This document shows, piece after piece, positions 1 through 15,000 of a stretch of 64,000 nucleotides of DNA (position 1 is its first letter; each line of letters begins with the position of its first letter). The position numbers were made by a program, and so were the translations under genes. The stretch comes from CS1-C013 sp964347265 (GTDB lineage: Archaea; Aenigmatarchaeota; Aenigmatarchaeia; Aenigmatarchaeales; Aenigmatarchaeaceae): assembly GCA_964347265.1 (NCBI GenBank), contig CAYFXV010000001.1:124001-188000 (forward strand), read 5' to 3'. Under the pieces are notes generated by a model. The model was not told the origin of the DNA. It ran no database searches and saw only the letters and a list, made by a program, of their open reading frames with translations.

Positions 1-3000
1 AATAGAAGTGGAACTCAAAATATAACATTCTTTATTCAGATTAATGATACGATTAAAAATGTTTTAGTTACTTCAAATGTGACAAAAGGAAGATTCTGGG
101 TAACTTATGATGAATTAAATTGGGATGATGGTAGTGACAATAGAACATCAAATGCTTCAAGTTATATAAACTACACATTTAATCCTACCTGTACTCCAAC
201 AAGATACAATGCAAGTGGTTCACAAAAATGGAAAGCAGGAGTTTTAAATGATTCTTGTTATGCTGATAATAACAGCACTAATTACAGCTTAACAATAAAG
301 GGCGATTTAGTTAATTCAATAATAGAACCTAATGGAGATGTTGTCTCTGACCCTAACAACGTTACAATAATAGGAAATGTTACAAGTGATTGTAGTGATG
401 ATTTCGTAACTGATGCTAATGTTACTTTCAGAATTTCACATGAATCCTTTACTTATTTTGCTGAACCTGATCCAGCAAATAACAATGGAACATACTACAA
501 TGCTACACGTAATGTAACTGTAACTGAAGGAGGAAATTATTCAGTAATAATGAATTCTTCAAGAAGTATTTACAATCCTGATAATGATACAACTTCAAAT
601 GCATTCCACCATCAAATCAATCCTGAATTGACAAATGATTATGTAACTCCTAGCAGTAAAGCATGGGGAACAACCTTTTATTTTTATGTTAATGTAACTG
701 ATGATGATGATAATGTTACTGTTTATTTGTGGACGAGATGTACAGGAGGTAATACAACAGCGAATGATTGTTATGCAGGATCTGAATTCAAATTAAATGA
801 TACGCAAACCTGTTTTGATTGTGTAAATAATCAAACACAGTTTTCAGTAACAACTGTATCAAATAGTATAGGAAATTATGAATGGTTCTTTAATTCATCT
901 GATAGTAATGGAGGAATAAATAATACATCAATAAAAACTTTTAACATAACAAAAAGACCGATATATTTTGTCCATCAACAAGGTAATGAAAGTAATGTTA
1001 GTAGAATAGGCAGTAACACAACAATACTTCAAGTAAAAGTTTACAGAGTTGGTGTTAATGGTGGTGCTGATGATGAATTAGATGGACTTCCAGTTAGGTT
1101 TTGGATAACCCTTAATGGAACTGATTGGTCTTCAACTATTAGACAGAACACATCAGGTCAAACAGGAGCCGGTTTAGTAGAACATTACTTTAATCCTACT
1201 TGTCCGACACCTGAGTTCTTCAAAACTGGTCAACAAAAATGGAATACTACATTTGCAGGTAATGCCATCTATTTCTCAAATACATCTGAAAACTTTAACT
1301 TAAATATCAATTCAACTTTTATTGGAATTATTAATGTTCCAAATGGTGACACCTTTGCTACTGGTTCAAATATTTTCACTTCAGGAAACTTAACAGATGA
1401 ATGTGAAATCATAATTGGAGCTACAGTTACCTATGGTGTTGAAGGTGAGCCAACCGTAACTTGTTCTGGTACAGATCACAGTAATGGTACTTATACGTGT
1501 ACACTACCAACTTCAGGGTTGTTAACAGGTTGGTATAATGAAACAATGAATGCAAGTAAAGCATATTATGAGAATTTGTATCATATAGATGAAAATAATT
1601 TTGAAATGAGAGGTGGTCCAACCCTATTTAGTGAACAAATCAATCCAGCAACAGAAGGTTGGGGCTATAACTTCACTATAAATGTTACAGCTGAGGATAC
1701 AGATCCAAGTGATTATATCAACATAAGCTTGTGGAAGAGTGTTGGTGGTGGAGAATGGATTGAAATAGCAACCCAAGATTGTGATCCAGGAGTCTGTATA
1801 ACTCCACAACCATTTTTCTTTTATCCAGAATTCAATTGTACTGATTATTTAAATGGACCGAATATAAATTTCAAATTCAATGCTACAGACTCTTATGGAT
1901 TAACAGATGAAACCTCAAATTTCTCTGCAACTTTCCAAAAAGACAATGTAACATTCACAATAGTTCAAGGTCAGGGAATAAATATTGGCAGAGAAAACGA
2001 AACAAATAATTTCATTATAATAGTTAATGATTCTGATAGAAATAACAACCCTGTAAACGCTTCACAAGAAAGTGATAATTCTATTAATGGTACATTCTGG
2101 TTTGGAACAGTCAGTGGTTCAGCAACTTTTGATGAGGGTCATAATGTGTCAATAGAAGATGCTTCTGGTCAAATGAATTATACTTTTGATCCAAATTGTA
2201 GTTACGAGGTTGGAAATGAATACTGGTATGCAGAAATTATTGATAATCAGTGTTATGATGATGAAAGCATGGATACAACAAGTCAAACTTATAATCTCTT
2301 TGGCCAATTAAAAGTAAACCTTTATACACCCAGCGAATTTTCACAATGGAATGTAACAGATTTTATTAATTTTAGATGGAATGTTTCTAGTGATTGTTAT
2401 GCTCAAGAAGGAAATATTAGTGGGTTATCAAATACTTTTGAACTGAATAACTTTGATAATACTTCTAGCTGTACAGACATAACAGAACCTTTTGCTGGCA
2501 ATTATAATTGTACTTGGAATTCTACATCTCAACCAGAAGGTAATTGGACTGTAAATATTACAGCCATTAATAACACGCACTGGTGGAATAATTTCACTAG
2601 TTATGCAGATTGGTTCTTCTTAAATAACAGAAACGCAACTGGATCAAATCCAACAGTCAATCCTCCGAATGGAGGGTGGGGAGGATTTTATAGATATAAT
2701 ATAACAGTTAATGATTCGGAAAATGATACAGTAACTTGTAGGTTATATACAAATACAAATGGAACATGGGTATACAAAGGTTCAGATACTATTTCCACTC
2801 CTGAAAATTGTTCAATTGTTGTTAATGATTTTAGTTGTGGTGATCAGGGTAGTGGAGAATTCTACTTTATGATAAATGATACATACAATGTAGTAAACAC
2901 ATCTCAAACTCTTGGAATAACAGATGGCCCAAATTTAGGAACTGATGAAGTAACTGTTACTTTTATACAAGAAGGCGGAGCTCCTGATTTTTATGTGAAT

Positions 3001-6000
3001 AGAAGTGGCAATCAATATACAACAATGGTATTATTAGTTAATGATACCATCAAAAGTGAACAGCCTAATAATACTAATGTAACATTCTGGGTAACTACTA
3101 ATGAAACTGACTATGATTCTGGAAATGTAGTAACAACAAATTCAAGTGGATATGCAATTTATAAATTTAATCCAAATTGTACTGGTCCGTTTTATGATGA
3201 TGGAAATCAAACATGGATAGGAGGAACTACTGATGGTTGTTATAATGATACTAATACAACTACGAATTTCAGTTTGAAGATTTTTGGAGACTTGATAAAC
3301 ACGGTGATTGAACCAACAGGCGGGTTCACAGTTTTGCGTGGTAACAATACAACTATAAAGGTAAATGTAACTGATGATTGTAATGCGTCAGTTAACATAA
3401 GCACAATTAATATAACATCAATACAAGATACAAATGAATATGAATGTTCACCGATTCTACAATACTTTGATGTATCACCTACAGGATTCTATAATTGTAC
3501 ATTTAACACAAGTGATCCAGTTTTAATGCCAGCAAGATATTATAAAATAAAAGTTAACACGACCTTGGAGAACCATACTTATGAAGAAGTGAACGAAACT
3601 AATGCATTCTTTATTGAGACAGAACCTGTTTTATCAAGTGAGACTGTAATGTTACCTGAAACAGGTTGGGGTTCAACTAATACTTTTACTGTTAACTTTA
3701 CAGACGAAGATTTGGATGCTAATAGTGAAGTAACAGTTTGGTTTAGAAAATGTACTGATGAAACATGTACTGCATATAGTCCTGATTGGACTTCTGCAAA
3801 TTCAATAAGTAATAATTCAGTTTCTGGTATTGGAATAAATGTTTCATTCAATAAAACTTGGGGTTGTGGTGACATAGGTTATTGGCAATACAAGTTTAAT
3901 GCAAGTGATTCAAGAGGTTACACTAATGAAACATCTATTCATAGTTTTAATTTAACTAAAGATGATGTATCAATAGAATATTTCTGGGGCAACAATTCTG
4001 TTGTTAATAGAAGTATATCGGAAAATCAAGTCTTAAGTGTAAGAGTAAAAGATTTAAATAAAAATGTTTATGTTGGAGTACCAATCGTATCAGCAAGTGG
4101 AAAATTCTGGGTTACAAATGATACTTTAAATAATTTCCTTGAAGTCTTTTCTGATGTCAGCTCAGATAATAGTTATTTAAACAGAACGTGGAGCCCAAAT
4201 TGTACTTTTGCAATAGGGCCACAGAAATGGAAAGTCAACATATCAAATGATGGTTGTTATCAAGATAATACAAGTGATGAATTTAAGATAAACATAACAA
4301 CCTATCCATTAGTTGTTAATATATTACAACCAACAGACAATACAACGTTCTTAAAAGGTATAGATAACATTTTGGTTAAGGGTAATGTTACTGATGATTG
4401 TTCTGCTACTTTAGGGAAGGGAATTGTAAATGCGACAGTAATATTTACTGCTGAAAAAATAGATGATGGCTTTTCTAGTTCAACACCAGCACTATGTACC
4501 GTGTATAATGAAAGTGATGGGGAGTATAATTGTACTATATTGAATACTACACATGAACAAGTAGATTGGAATTATGGAATTTATAACATTACAATGAATG
4601 CTACTAAAAATTATTATAATAACTCAATAACAAAAACTGAGGAAGATGCATTCGTACTTGCAAGCGAACCTGAACTAAAAACTATAACTGTTTCTTCAAC
4701 TCAAGGTGGTTCAACAGGTGGATGGGGAGAAATATGGACATACTCTATTCAATTAAGAGATAATGACACTAATACAGTAAATGTCAGTTTATGGGCTTAC
4801 AATTTGAGTGGAACAGACGTATGGGAATTGCTTAACTCAACAACGTGTCCAGGAACATTATGTCCAAATCCTACATCAAGTTTTCAAACAATTACATTTA
4901 CTGGCCATAATTATAGTTGCTCTAACTTAGAAGGTTTGTATTCAAGAGGAATAACATACAAGTTTAATGCTTCAGATAATCTTAATTATACTAATCAAAG
5001 TTCTAATGATACATTTACTTTAGAAAGGGATAATAGTTTTACTTTATATATTTCTGGGGGTGGAACAAGTGTAGATAGAGAAGGAGATGCTACAACGAGA
5101 CTCATTCTTCAAGTTCAAGATGAGGATAGGGGATATGTAATTGTTGAAGGCGGTGTTAGTGCAAAAATATTTGTCACATATAATCAAACTCAATGGGATT
5201 CTGGAGCAGATTTAACAACTAACAGTTCACCAAATGGTGGTTATGTAAATTATGATTTCAATGCAACATGTAGTTATGAAACTGGTTTGCAATGGTGGAG
5301 AGGAGGCCCTTATGATGATTCATGTTATAAACCAAGCAACAACACTCCAAACAGAAGTGTTTATGTTTGGGGCCAATTAAAGAATAATTTAGAATTACCT
5401 AATTATGGTTCAATTTATTACACTGGTGATCCAATAACAGCAAGATATAATACAACTTCTGATTGTGCAGGAGAAAGTCTTATAGCTAATGCAACTCCTG
5501 CTTCAATAGAATTTAGTTTATCAGGTTCGACTTGGTTTAATTGTACATCATTTAACAATGAATATGATGGTTGGTATAATTGCACTTGGACAGACACAAT
5601 CCAAACACATGGACAATGGGATATAAGACTTAATTCTAGTAAATCGCCAGACTATTATAATTCTAATAGTACTATTTATACTGATTGGTTTAATTTGACC
5701 GATTCGCCCCCAAGTTATAACAATCAAAATGTAAGTCCATCAAGTGGAGGATGGGGAACTTCATTTAATTTTAGTATAAATGTTTCTGATATTGATGCAA
5801 ATGATATAAATTGTACATTATTTACATATACAAATGGTGCTTGGACAAACAGAGGCACTACAACTGTTTCTCCATCGTATCCAAAATTATGTTCAATTAT
5901 TGTTGATAACTTCACTTGTAGTGATATTAACACATCATCATTAAACTGGTTTAAGTGGGAATTGGAAGATGTAATAAATATAAATAATACTACTAACACT

Positions 6001-9000
6001 ACTGGCCCGAATATAACTAAAGATTCGATACAAATAATTCATCTTTCAGGTGATGGCCAACCAGTAAATAGAACTTATGGTAGTTTAACCATTAAAGTTT
6101 TTGTAAATGATACTACCAAGAATCAGGGTGTTGGTAGCGGTAGTGATCCGACAGCTACAGTATACTTTAATATTACAACTAATGGAACAAATTATATAAC
6201 TGAAGATTCTGACACAACATCTAGTGGTAATGCAAGTATTGATTTTGCTCCAACATGTAGTAATTATTCGATTGGTCTGCAAGATTGGTTTGCTTATGTT
6301 TTAGGGGATAGTTGTTATATTGATCAAAATTCATCCACATTCAACTTAACAGTACTTGGTAGTTTAACACCTCTAATCACTTTACCTACTGGAGATAAAT
6401 ATCTGAGAGGTGAAAACGATACAATAATAAGAGGTAATGTAACTGATGATTGTAGTCAGGCATTTAATACCTCAATAGTTAATTTCACAGCCATACATCA
6501 AGACAGTTCTACTGAAAATTTATGCTCTCCTACAAATAATGAAAATGATGGTTGGTACAATTGTACTGTAAATAATACTACACATGCTACTTGGACAGCG
6601 GGAGCTTATAGAATTAAGTTTAATGTTACTGCTAATAATTACAATTACAATGAGAGTATAGATAATTGTGCACCCGGAACAAATGATGAAAATGGTGGTT
6701 GGTGTACAAATAATTATAAAGGATTCTGGTTAGAAACCAAACCTAATCTAACTGCACCATCTGTCAGTCCATCAGGTGATGGTGGTTGGGGAGAGACATG
6801 GACATTCACTGTTAATTCTACTGATGAGGATTATGATAATCTAAGGGTTAGATTATGGATTAGGAAGTGTGATGATGATTTGTGTGGTAGTCCTGGTGCA
6901 TGGCAGTTAACAGGAAGTAACACTTCTGTATCTGGTATTAATACAACTGTCACATTCACCAAGAGTAATTTTGATGAGGATGCTATAGATTCTGGTGGTA
7001 AGTGGCAGTATAAATTCAATGTTACTGATTATGTATCTGCTATTCCAAATTATGATGGATGGGATAATAACGAGACTCTTATTTATAATTTCACCTTACA
7101 GCCAGATGATATTAACATCACATATTTCTGGGGTAATAATTCTGTTGTTAATAGAAGTATTGCACCTTCTCAGTCCAATGTTACTTTGAGTGTTAGGGTG
7201 TATGATACTGATAGGAATGCTTTATTAAGTGCTGGTGCTGGTGGTACAGGTAAGTTCTATGTTACAACTGACCCTTATGATACTAACAGTTTTATTGTTG
7301 ATAAATCCGGAATATCTGTTACTGGTAACGGATTCATTAATGAAACATTTCCAAATACTCTTTACCCATCTAGTAGCGAACCTTGTAATTATTCTATTGG
7401 ACCTCTTAGATGGAGAGCTGAATATTCTGGAAGCGCTTATGAAGCTACCAACTCTAGTGATTTCTTTGTTAATCTAACAACTTATCCATTACAAGTGAAT
7501 CTATATAACCCAGATAATGATACATTCAGGAGGAATGTAGACCCGATTCCTTATATTGGTAATGTTACTGACGATTGTACTGATGTATTGGGAACTGGTG
7601 TTAGTAATGTGACTACAGTCACGTTCCAAGGTTATTATGGTACTAACTATCCATCATGGGCTCTTTGTCAGGATGGTTCAGTCACTGATAATAATAATGG
7701 AACTTATAATTGTTCAGTAACATCATCAGCTGTTGCTGCTTTTAATAGGTATAATCTTACATTTAATGCTACCAAAGAGTATTATAATGATTCAAACACA
7801 ACAGAGATAATTGATTCATTCTGGATTGTTACTAACCCAAGACTGGATGGTGAAGGTGTTACCACAGATGATCAAGGAAGTGTTCACCCTTATAGCTGGG
7901 GTGCTGTATGGACATTCTCTGTCACTGTCACTAATCCAGATGTGTCTCAGTATACATTTGATGATATGAATTTATCATTATGGTTGAATCTAACTGGTGA
8001 TTGGGAACTTGCTAATTCTACCATAGCTGATGCAGATGATAGTGACTATGCTACTGGTAAACAAGTTAGCTTTATACAGTATTTTGATTGCGGTGATGTT
8101 GGCAGTAAGCAGTATAAGTTCAATATCACTAGTTTCTGGAATTATAACAATACCACAGCTGCTAATGGATTTAGTATAGACAAGGATGATGTTACTGCTG
8201 TGTTTGGTTCTGATCCTGATAACATCAATAGAGAATCTGGAAGTGAATTGTTTGTGTTCAGGATAAGAGACGATGATAATTCATCTTCTTATGTGACTAA
8301 CAGTAGTACTAATGTTACTATTTACTTTGCTTATGAGGAGAATCTTAATGAGTATAATATATCTTATACTGTTAATCCTAATTCAACCGGATATTTGAAT
8401 TACAGTCTGGATCCTGATTGTAATTATTCAACTGGGATACACTATTGGAAAGGTGGAATTGAAGAAGATGGTTGCTACTATGGTGACAATATATCTGCTG
8501 CGACTTACAATATCACTGGACAGTTGAAGAACAATTTGACATTACCTGTTTATAATTCCAATTATAATGTTACTGACCAGATACCTGTTAACTTTTCAAC
8601 ATTAAGTGATTGTTCTAATGATAGAACAGATGAGAATCCTGTTATCAATGCTAGTGATTTTAGTATTGAAATGAGTCTGGATGGCAGTAGTTGGAGCGAA
8701 TGTTCTTCAGATAATAGTTATCTGGGTTGGTATAATTGTACATGGAACTCTACTGATAAATCAGAAGGCCAGTGGGATGTTAGGGTCAATTCTTCTAAGG
8801 ATGGATGGTTCTACTCTAACTCTTCTATATACACTGACTGGTTTAATTTGTTGAACTGGAATGTTACTAATACTTCTGTTCCTGCTGTATCTCCTACAGA
8901 GGATGGATGGACCAGAACTTATAACTATACTGTGAATGTTTCTGACCAGGAAGGAGATACAATCAATTGTTCATTGTTTATTAGTAAGGATGACCAAGCA

Positions 9001-12000
9001 ACATGGACTTACAATGGTTCTTACATAGTTTCCGGTACACCTGGCATTGTTACTACTGGAACATGTTTTATAGAGATTAATGACTTTACTTGTGCTAATA
9101 TGGGAACGGATAATTGGTTCAAGTGGAGAATAGAGAATGGTGAGCCACAGAATGCTTGGAACACTTCAGCTATTCAAGGTCCTAATCTTACTGAGAGTAA
9201 TGTTACTGTTATTCTTATAGAGGGTGATGATTATGTGTTTAATAGGAGTTATGGCGGTAATCAGGTTAGAAGGTTAGGTGTTAATGTTTATGACGATGAT
9301 AACAACAGTTTTAATCCAAATATCTATGTTAGTTTCTGGATAACTAATGATACTTCTTCCTATAGACTTGAAACAAACAATACTACTGATTCCTCTGGAA
9401 ATGCCAGTTATTATTTTGATCCTAATTGTACTCATTCAGTTGGCATGCAGTATTGGGTGGCTGGAGTTACTGATAATTGTTATGAGGATATGAATGCTAC
9501 TTCAACTAACTTCACTCTCAATGTCACTGGTGATTTGAAGTTCAACATAACATCTCCAGTTAATGATACTTATCAGGGAACCAAGTATATTAGAGGTGTT
9601 GATAACATTACATTCAGAGGTAATATTTCTGATGAGTGCGGTGCTGATATAACCAGCGCTGTGATTAACTTCACTGCTATACAATCTGGAGAAGAGCACA
9701 TGTGTTCTTCTGTTAACAATGAGGGTGATGGATTCTATAATTGTACTGTTGATGGAAGCGATACATCTTCTTGGAGTCCATCCAATTATCAATCCAGTAT
9801 TAGTTATTCTGTTAAATTCAATGCCACTGCTAGTTTCTATAATTATAATGAAACTATAGATACTTGTTCGCCTGCTACTTCTGGTTCTGGGTGTACTGAT
9901 AGTAAGAGAGGATTCTTATTAGAGACCACGCCTAATCTCACCGATCCTGGTGTCAGTCCATCAGGTGATGGTGGTTGGGGAGAGACATGGACATTCACTG
10001 TTAATTCTACTGATGAGGATTATGATAATCTAAGGGTTAGATTATGGATTAGGAAGTGTGATGATGATTTGTGTGGTAGTCCTGGTGCATGGCAGTTAAC
10101 AGGAAGTAACACTTCTGTATCTGGTATTAATACAACTGTCACATTCACCAAGAGTAATTTTGATGAGGATGCTATAGATTCTGGTGGTAAGTGGCAGTAT
10201 AAATTCAATGTTACTGATTATGTATCTGCTATTCCAAATTATGATGGATGGGATAATAACGAGACTCTTATTTATAATTTCACCTTACAGCCAGATGATA
10301 TTAACATCACATATTTCTGGGGTAATAATTCTGTTGTTAATAGAAGTATTGCACCTTCTCAGTCCAATGTTACTTTGAGTGTTAGGGTGTATGATACTGA
10401 TAGGAATGCTTTATTAAGTGCTGGTGCTGGTGGTACAGGTAAGTTCTATGTTACAACTGACCCTTATGATACTAATAGTTTTATTGTTGATAAATCTGGA
10501 GTATCTGTTACTGGTAACGGATTCATTAATGAGACATTTCCAAATAGTGGTGTTTGTAACTATTCTATAGGACCCCTTAGATGGAGAGCTGAATATAGTG
10601 GAACTGCTTATAATGATACAAATTCATCAGATTTTTATGATGATTTCTTTGTTAATCTAACAACTTATCCATTACAAGTGAATCTATATAACCCAGATAA
10701 TGATACATTCAGGAGGAATGTAGACCCGATTCCTTATATTGGTAATGTTACTGACGATTGTACTGATGTATTGGGAACTGGTGTTAGTAATGTGACTACA
10801 GTCACGTTCCAAGGTTATTATGGTACTAACTATCCATCATGGGCTCTTTGTCAGGATGGTTCAGTCACTGATAATAATAATGGAACTTATAATTGTTCAG
10901 TAACATCATCAGCTGTTGCTGCTTTTAATAGGTATAATCTTACATTTAATGCTACCAAAGAGTATTATAATGATTCAAACACAACAGAGATAATTGATTC
11001 ATTCTGGATTGTTACTAACCCAAGACTGGATGGTGAAGGTGTTACCACAGATGATCAAGGAAGCCTTAATCCTTACAGTTGGGGTGCCACATGGACATTC
11101 TCTGTCACTGTTACTAATCCAGATGTAACTGGATATAGTTTTGATGATATGAACTTATCATTATGGTTGAATCTAACTGGTGATTGGGAACTTGCTAATT
11201 CAACTACATGTGATGCAGATGATAGTGATTATGCTTCAGGAAAATCTGTTAGCTTTATACAGGACTTTGATTGTGGTGATGTTGGTAGTAAAGAGTACAA
11301 ATTCAATATTACTAGTTTCTGGAATTATAATAATACAACGTCTGCCAATGGATTCAGTATTTTAAAGGATGATGTCACTATTATATCTGATTCTGACCCA
11401 GCTAACATCAATAGAGAATCTGGAAGTGGATTGTTTGTGTTCAGGATAAGGGATGATGATAATGCTTCATCTTATGTGACTAACAGTAGTACTAATGCTG
11501 CTATTTACTTTAGTTATGAAAATGTTAGTGAGCACAATATATCTTATACTGTTAATCCTAATTCAACCGGATATTTGAATTACAGTCTGGATCCTGATTG
11601 TAATTATTCAACTGGAATACATTATTGGAAAGGAGGAACCACTACTGATGACTGTTATTATGCTGTTAATTTATCTTCCGATCCTACATTCAATGTTACT
11701 GGACAATTGAAAAACTCTATTATACAACCTTCAGAAGATTCTGAATTCGCGATGGGAACCTTAGTAAACATAACATCAAATATAAGTTCTGATTGTCAAG
11801 AAAATGTAAGCAGTGCAACTGTAACGCACGAAGCAAGTTTATATGGATCAGGAACTTGGGAATGGGCCAACATATCAGCAATAGAGAATGAAGAGTTTGG
11901 AAAATATAACAGTACTTGGAACACTACTTTCAATCAAGGAGGAAATTGGAGCTTTAAAATAAATGCAAGTAAATTAAATTACTATTCTAATTCAACAATA

Positions 12001-15000
12001 TTTACTAATTGGACTTATTTGAATAATACGGCGCCAACAGCTGAAAATGCTTCTGTATCTCCAGAAACTGATGGTTGGGGATCTAATTATAGTTTTAGCA
12101 TTAGTGTAGATGATATGCAGTATGATAATGTTACATGTAAGTTGTTTACTTATACTGCAGGTTCTTGGTCTTATAGGGGAAACGATACTGTCTATTTGGG
12201 AGTAGGAAATTGTACAGTTAATGTTACAGACTTTACATGTAGTGATATTAATACAACATCATTAAATTGGTTCAAATGGGAAATAGATGATGCTACAAAT
12301 GTATTCAATACTTCAAATGTTTCAGCACCGTCCATAACAAAAGATAATGTGACAATATATTATGAGTATGGTAATAATAGCACAGCAAATAGAAACATGT
12401 CTCAAACAGATTTATTAATAGTAAGAATATTTGATAATAATTCTCAAAAATATGTTGGCTCACAAATTCCTAATGCAACTGGAAGAATATTTGTAACAAC
12501 TAATGGAAATGATTTTGATTCTGGAACTCAGAATACAACTAATTCTTCAGGTTACTTAAATATTTATTTTGATGCCACTGGCGACTTTAGTGTTGGATTG
12601 CAGAATTGGACTGGAGGAACATATGGTGATAGCTGTTATTATGATGCTAACTTGACTCAAAACTATACTTTAATAGTTAAAGGAGATTTGGCAAACTCTA
12701 TTAGTTCTTGGATTTCTCCAGGTGGAAAAGGCGAGTCTGTTGTTAAACCTGATAATGTTAGCTTCCAGATGCTAGTTAAAGATGATGAAGATTTGGGTAT
12801 TACAGGAGCTTCTCTAAATGTTACTTTTATTAACAGTTTATATGGAAATAATTTTACTTGTGATACTATAATGGAAATTAGTAATGGTTATTACAATTGT
12901 ACCATCAATACAACATTAATGAGTGCAGGTTGGTACAACATAACTATTGACTCAAATAAGACTTATTATAATGATGGATATTATTTTGATTCTGATGTTT
13001 TCTATGTAGAAACTATACCAGCATTAATCACACCAATAATTTTATCTCATAACGGAAGTGATATTGGGGGTTGGGGAGAGACATGGACTGCAATAACAAA
13101 TGTTACTGATGAAGATCAAGATAATGTTACATTGAAAGTTCAAGTAAAGAAATACACGGATCCTGATACTCCAGCTAATTGGTTAGATGAAAATCAGTCA
13201 AGTTATTTCGACAATCCAGATTTGAGAGGACCTGTAAATCAAACTATTAATTTAACTTTCCAAGATTTGGACTTCATGGATGATCAAGTAGTTTGGCAAG
13301 TTAGATTCATGGTCAATGATACTGACGGTTATGGTTCTATTTCAAGTTACACTAATTTCACAATAGACAAAGATGATATTCTTATTGAATTACTTTATGG
13401 AGATAATGAAGAGGTTTGGAGGAATGGAACAGAAACTCTATCCTTAATATTAAACGTAACAGATCTTGATCAAAATCTACCAGCAGATCAAGTGAATATG
13501 ACCTTTTATATAACAACAAACAGTAGTGATCCTGAAAGTTTTGATGGCGGAGCAACATATCAAACTAATACAAGTGGGATTTCTGAATATCCATTTCAGC
13601 CAGATTGTCTTTATTCAACAGGTGAGCAGACATGGTATGGAAAAAATAATCCTGACCCTTATTATAAATACAATTTCACACAAAATTACAGTTTAAATAT
13701 AAAATCTTACATTGCTTTAGAAGTTAATTATCCAACTGGTCAAAGTTTTCTTATAGGTGCACAAATACCATTTATTGGAAGAGTTTTTGATGAGTGCTTC
13801 AACATTTCTAATGCTGAAGTTAATTTTTATGACAGACGACCTGGAGCAACTGAAAGATTTTATACATGTTACGGTACTACAGATTGGGGAAACGGAACTT
13901 ACAACTGTACATGGGATTCTAGCAATAAGCCTCCTGGTTGGCATGGTGTAAAAATAGAAGCAAGAAAAGAGTATCATGGAAACTATCCAAATTATAATCA
14001 AACAATACGTTATATTGATGGATACGAAACTCACCACCTTTCAACTCAACCTTCAATTTCACTTGGTTGGAGTAGCTATCCTTCTGTTGATCCAAAGGTT
14101 GATGGATGGGGTAAATTAAGAACTTTTCAAGCAAAAATAACTGATTTGGATGGAAGCTTAAATAACATAAGTTTATGGAAAAGTTTCGATAATAATACTT
14201 GGTATTTGATTAATTCAACTAACATGTCACCTCAAGGTGTAGATGTACAGGTAAGATATAATTTAAGTGGTGTATTAACAGATCCATTTAAAAACAGATT
14301 TAGTTGTGACGATCTTTCTAATTCAACAGGTGGAATAGTTTATTTCAAATTCAACACAACAGACATATTTGGATACGGTGACGAAAGTGAGATTGATAAC
14401 TTTACTGTACAAGTTGATAATGTTACTTTGACTCTGGACCCATTAAGTAATACGACTACAAGAAGAATAGCAGATAATAAAGCATATCTTAGATTCACGA
14501 TAAGAGATGATGACTATGGTAATTATTATCCTGATAATGTAAATGGTAGTGTATGGATTACATTAAATGGAACAAATTATAGTTATAATATTACAAATAG
14601 TTCTTACTCTGGAAACCTTACAGTATATTATAACTCTACTTGTAATTCAGATGTAGGCATTCAATATTGGAAAGGTGGAACAATAGATTCTTGTTATGAG
14701 ATGAAAAACACAACTAATGAAACTTTAACTGTTTATGGTCAATTGAATGTTTCTTTGATAAGTCCACCAAATGAATCTGTAATAAATCGTGATAAAAATG
14801 TTAGTTTAAATTCAAGTGTAGAAGATGAATGCAGTCAAAGTATTTTCGATGCAACAGTTAATTGGTACAACTCTAGCTCATACTCATTAGGAAACGATTA
14901 TAATGTAACTTGGCACATTCCTGTTGAGTATAAATTAGGTAATGAAACAATTATAACAAATGCAACAAGAACTTATTATGACTACGACAGCAATAACACA

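Noticed and set aside
79..81. GTG as the start of the giant gene
   Set aside because: The frame is open from base 1 and encodes repeat-type residues (NRSGTQNITFF) that match other modules, so the real start lies outside the window.
6831..10378. Pairs of identical short ORFs in other frames (6831/10020 reverse, 6995/10184 forward)
   Set aside because: They are shadows of the duplicated module DNA, with no signals of their own and lying wholly inside the giant gene.
13717..14134. Overlapping reverse-strand ORFs of 106 and 71 aa and a forward one of 64 aa
   Set aside because: All lie inside the giant frame and have odd composition with no start signals.
1..14700. CRISPR-like or non-coding tandem array
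   Set aside because: The ~1-kb periodic repeats are protein modules in one frame, without short identical repeats and spacers.
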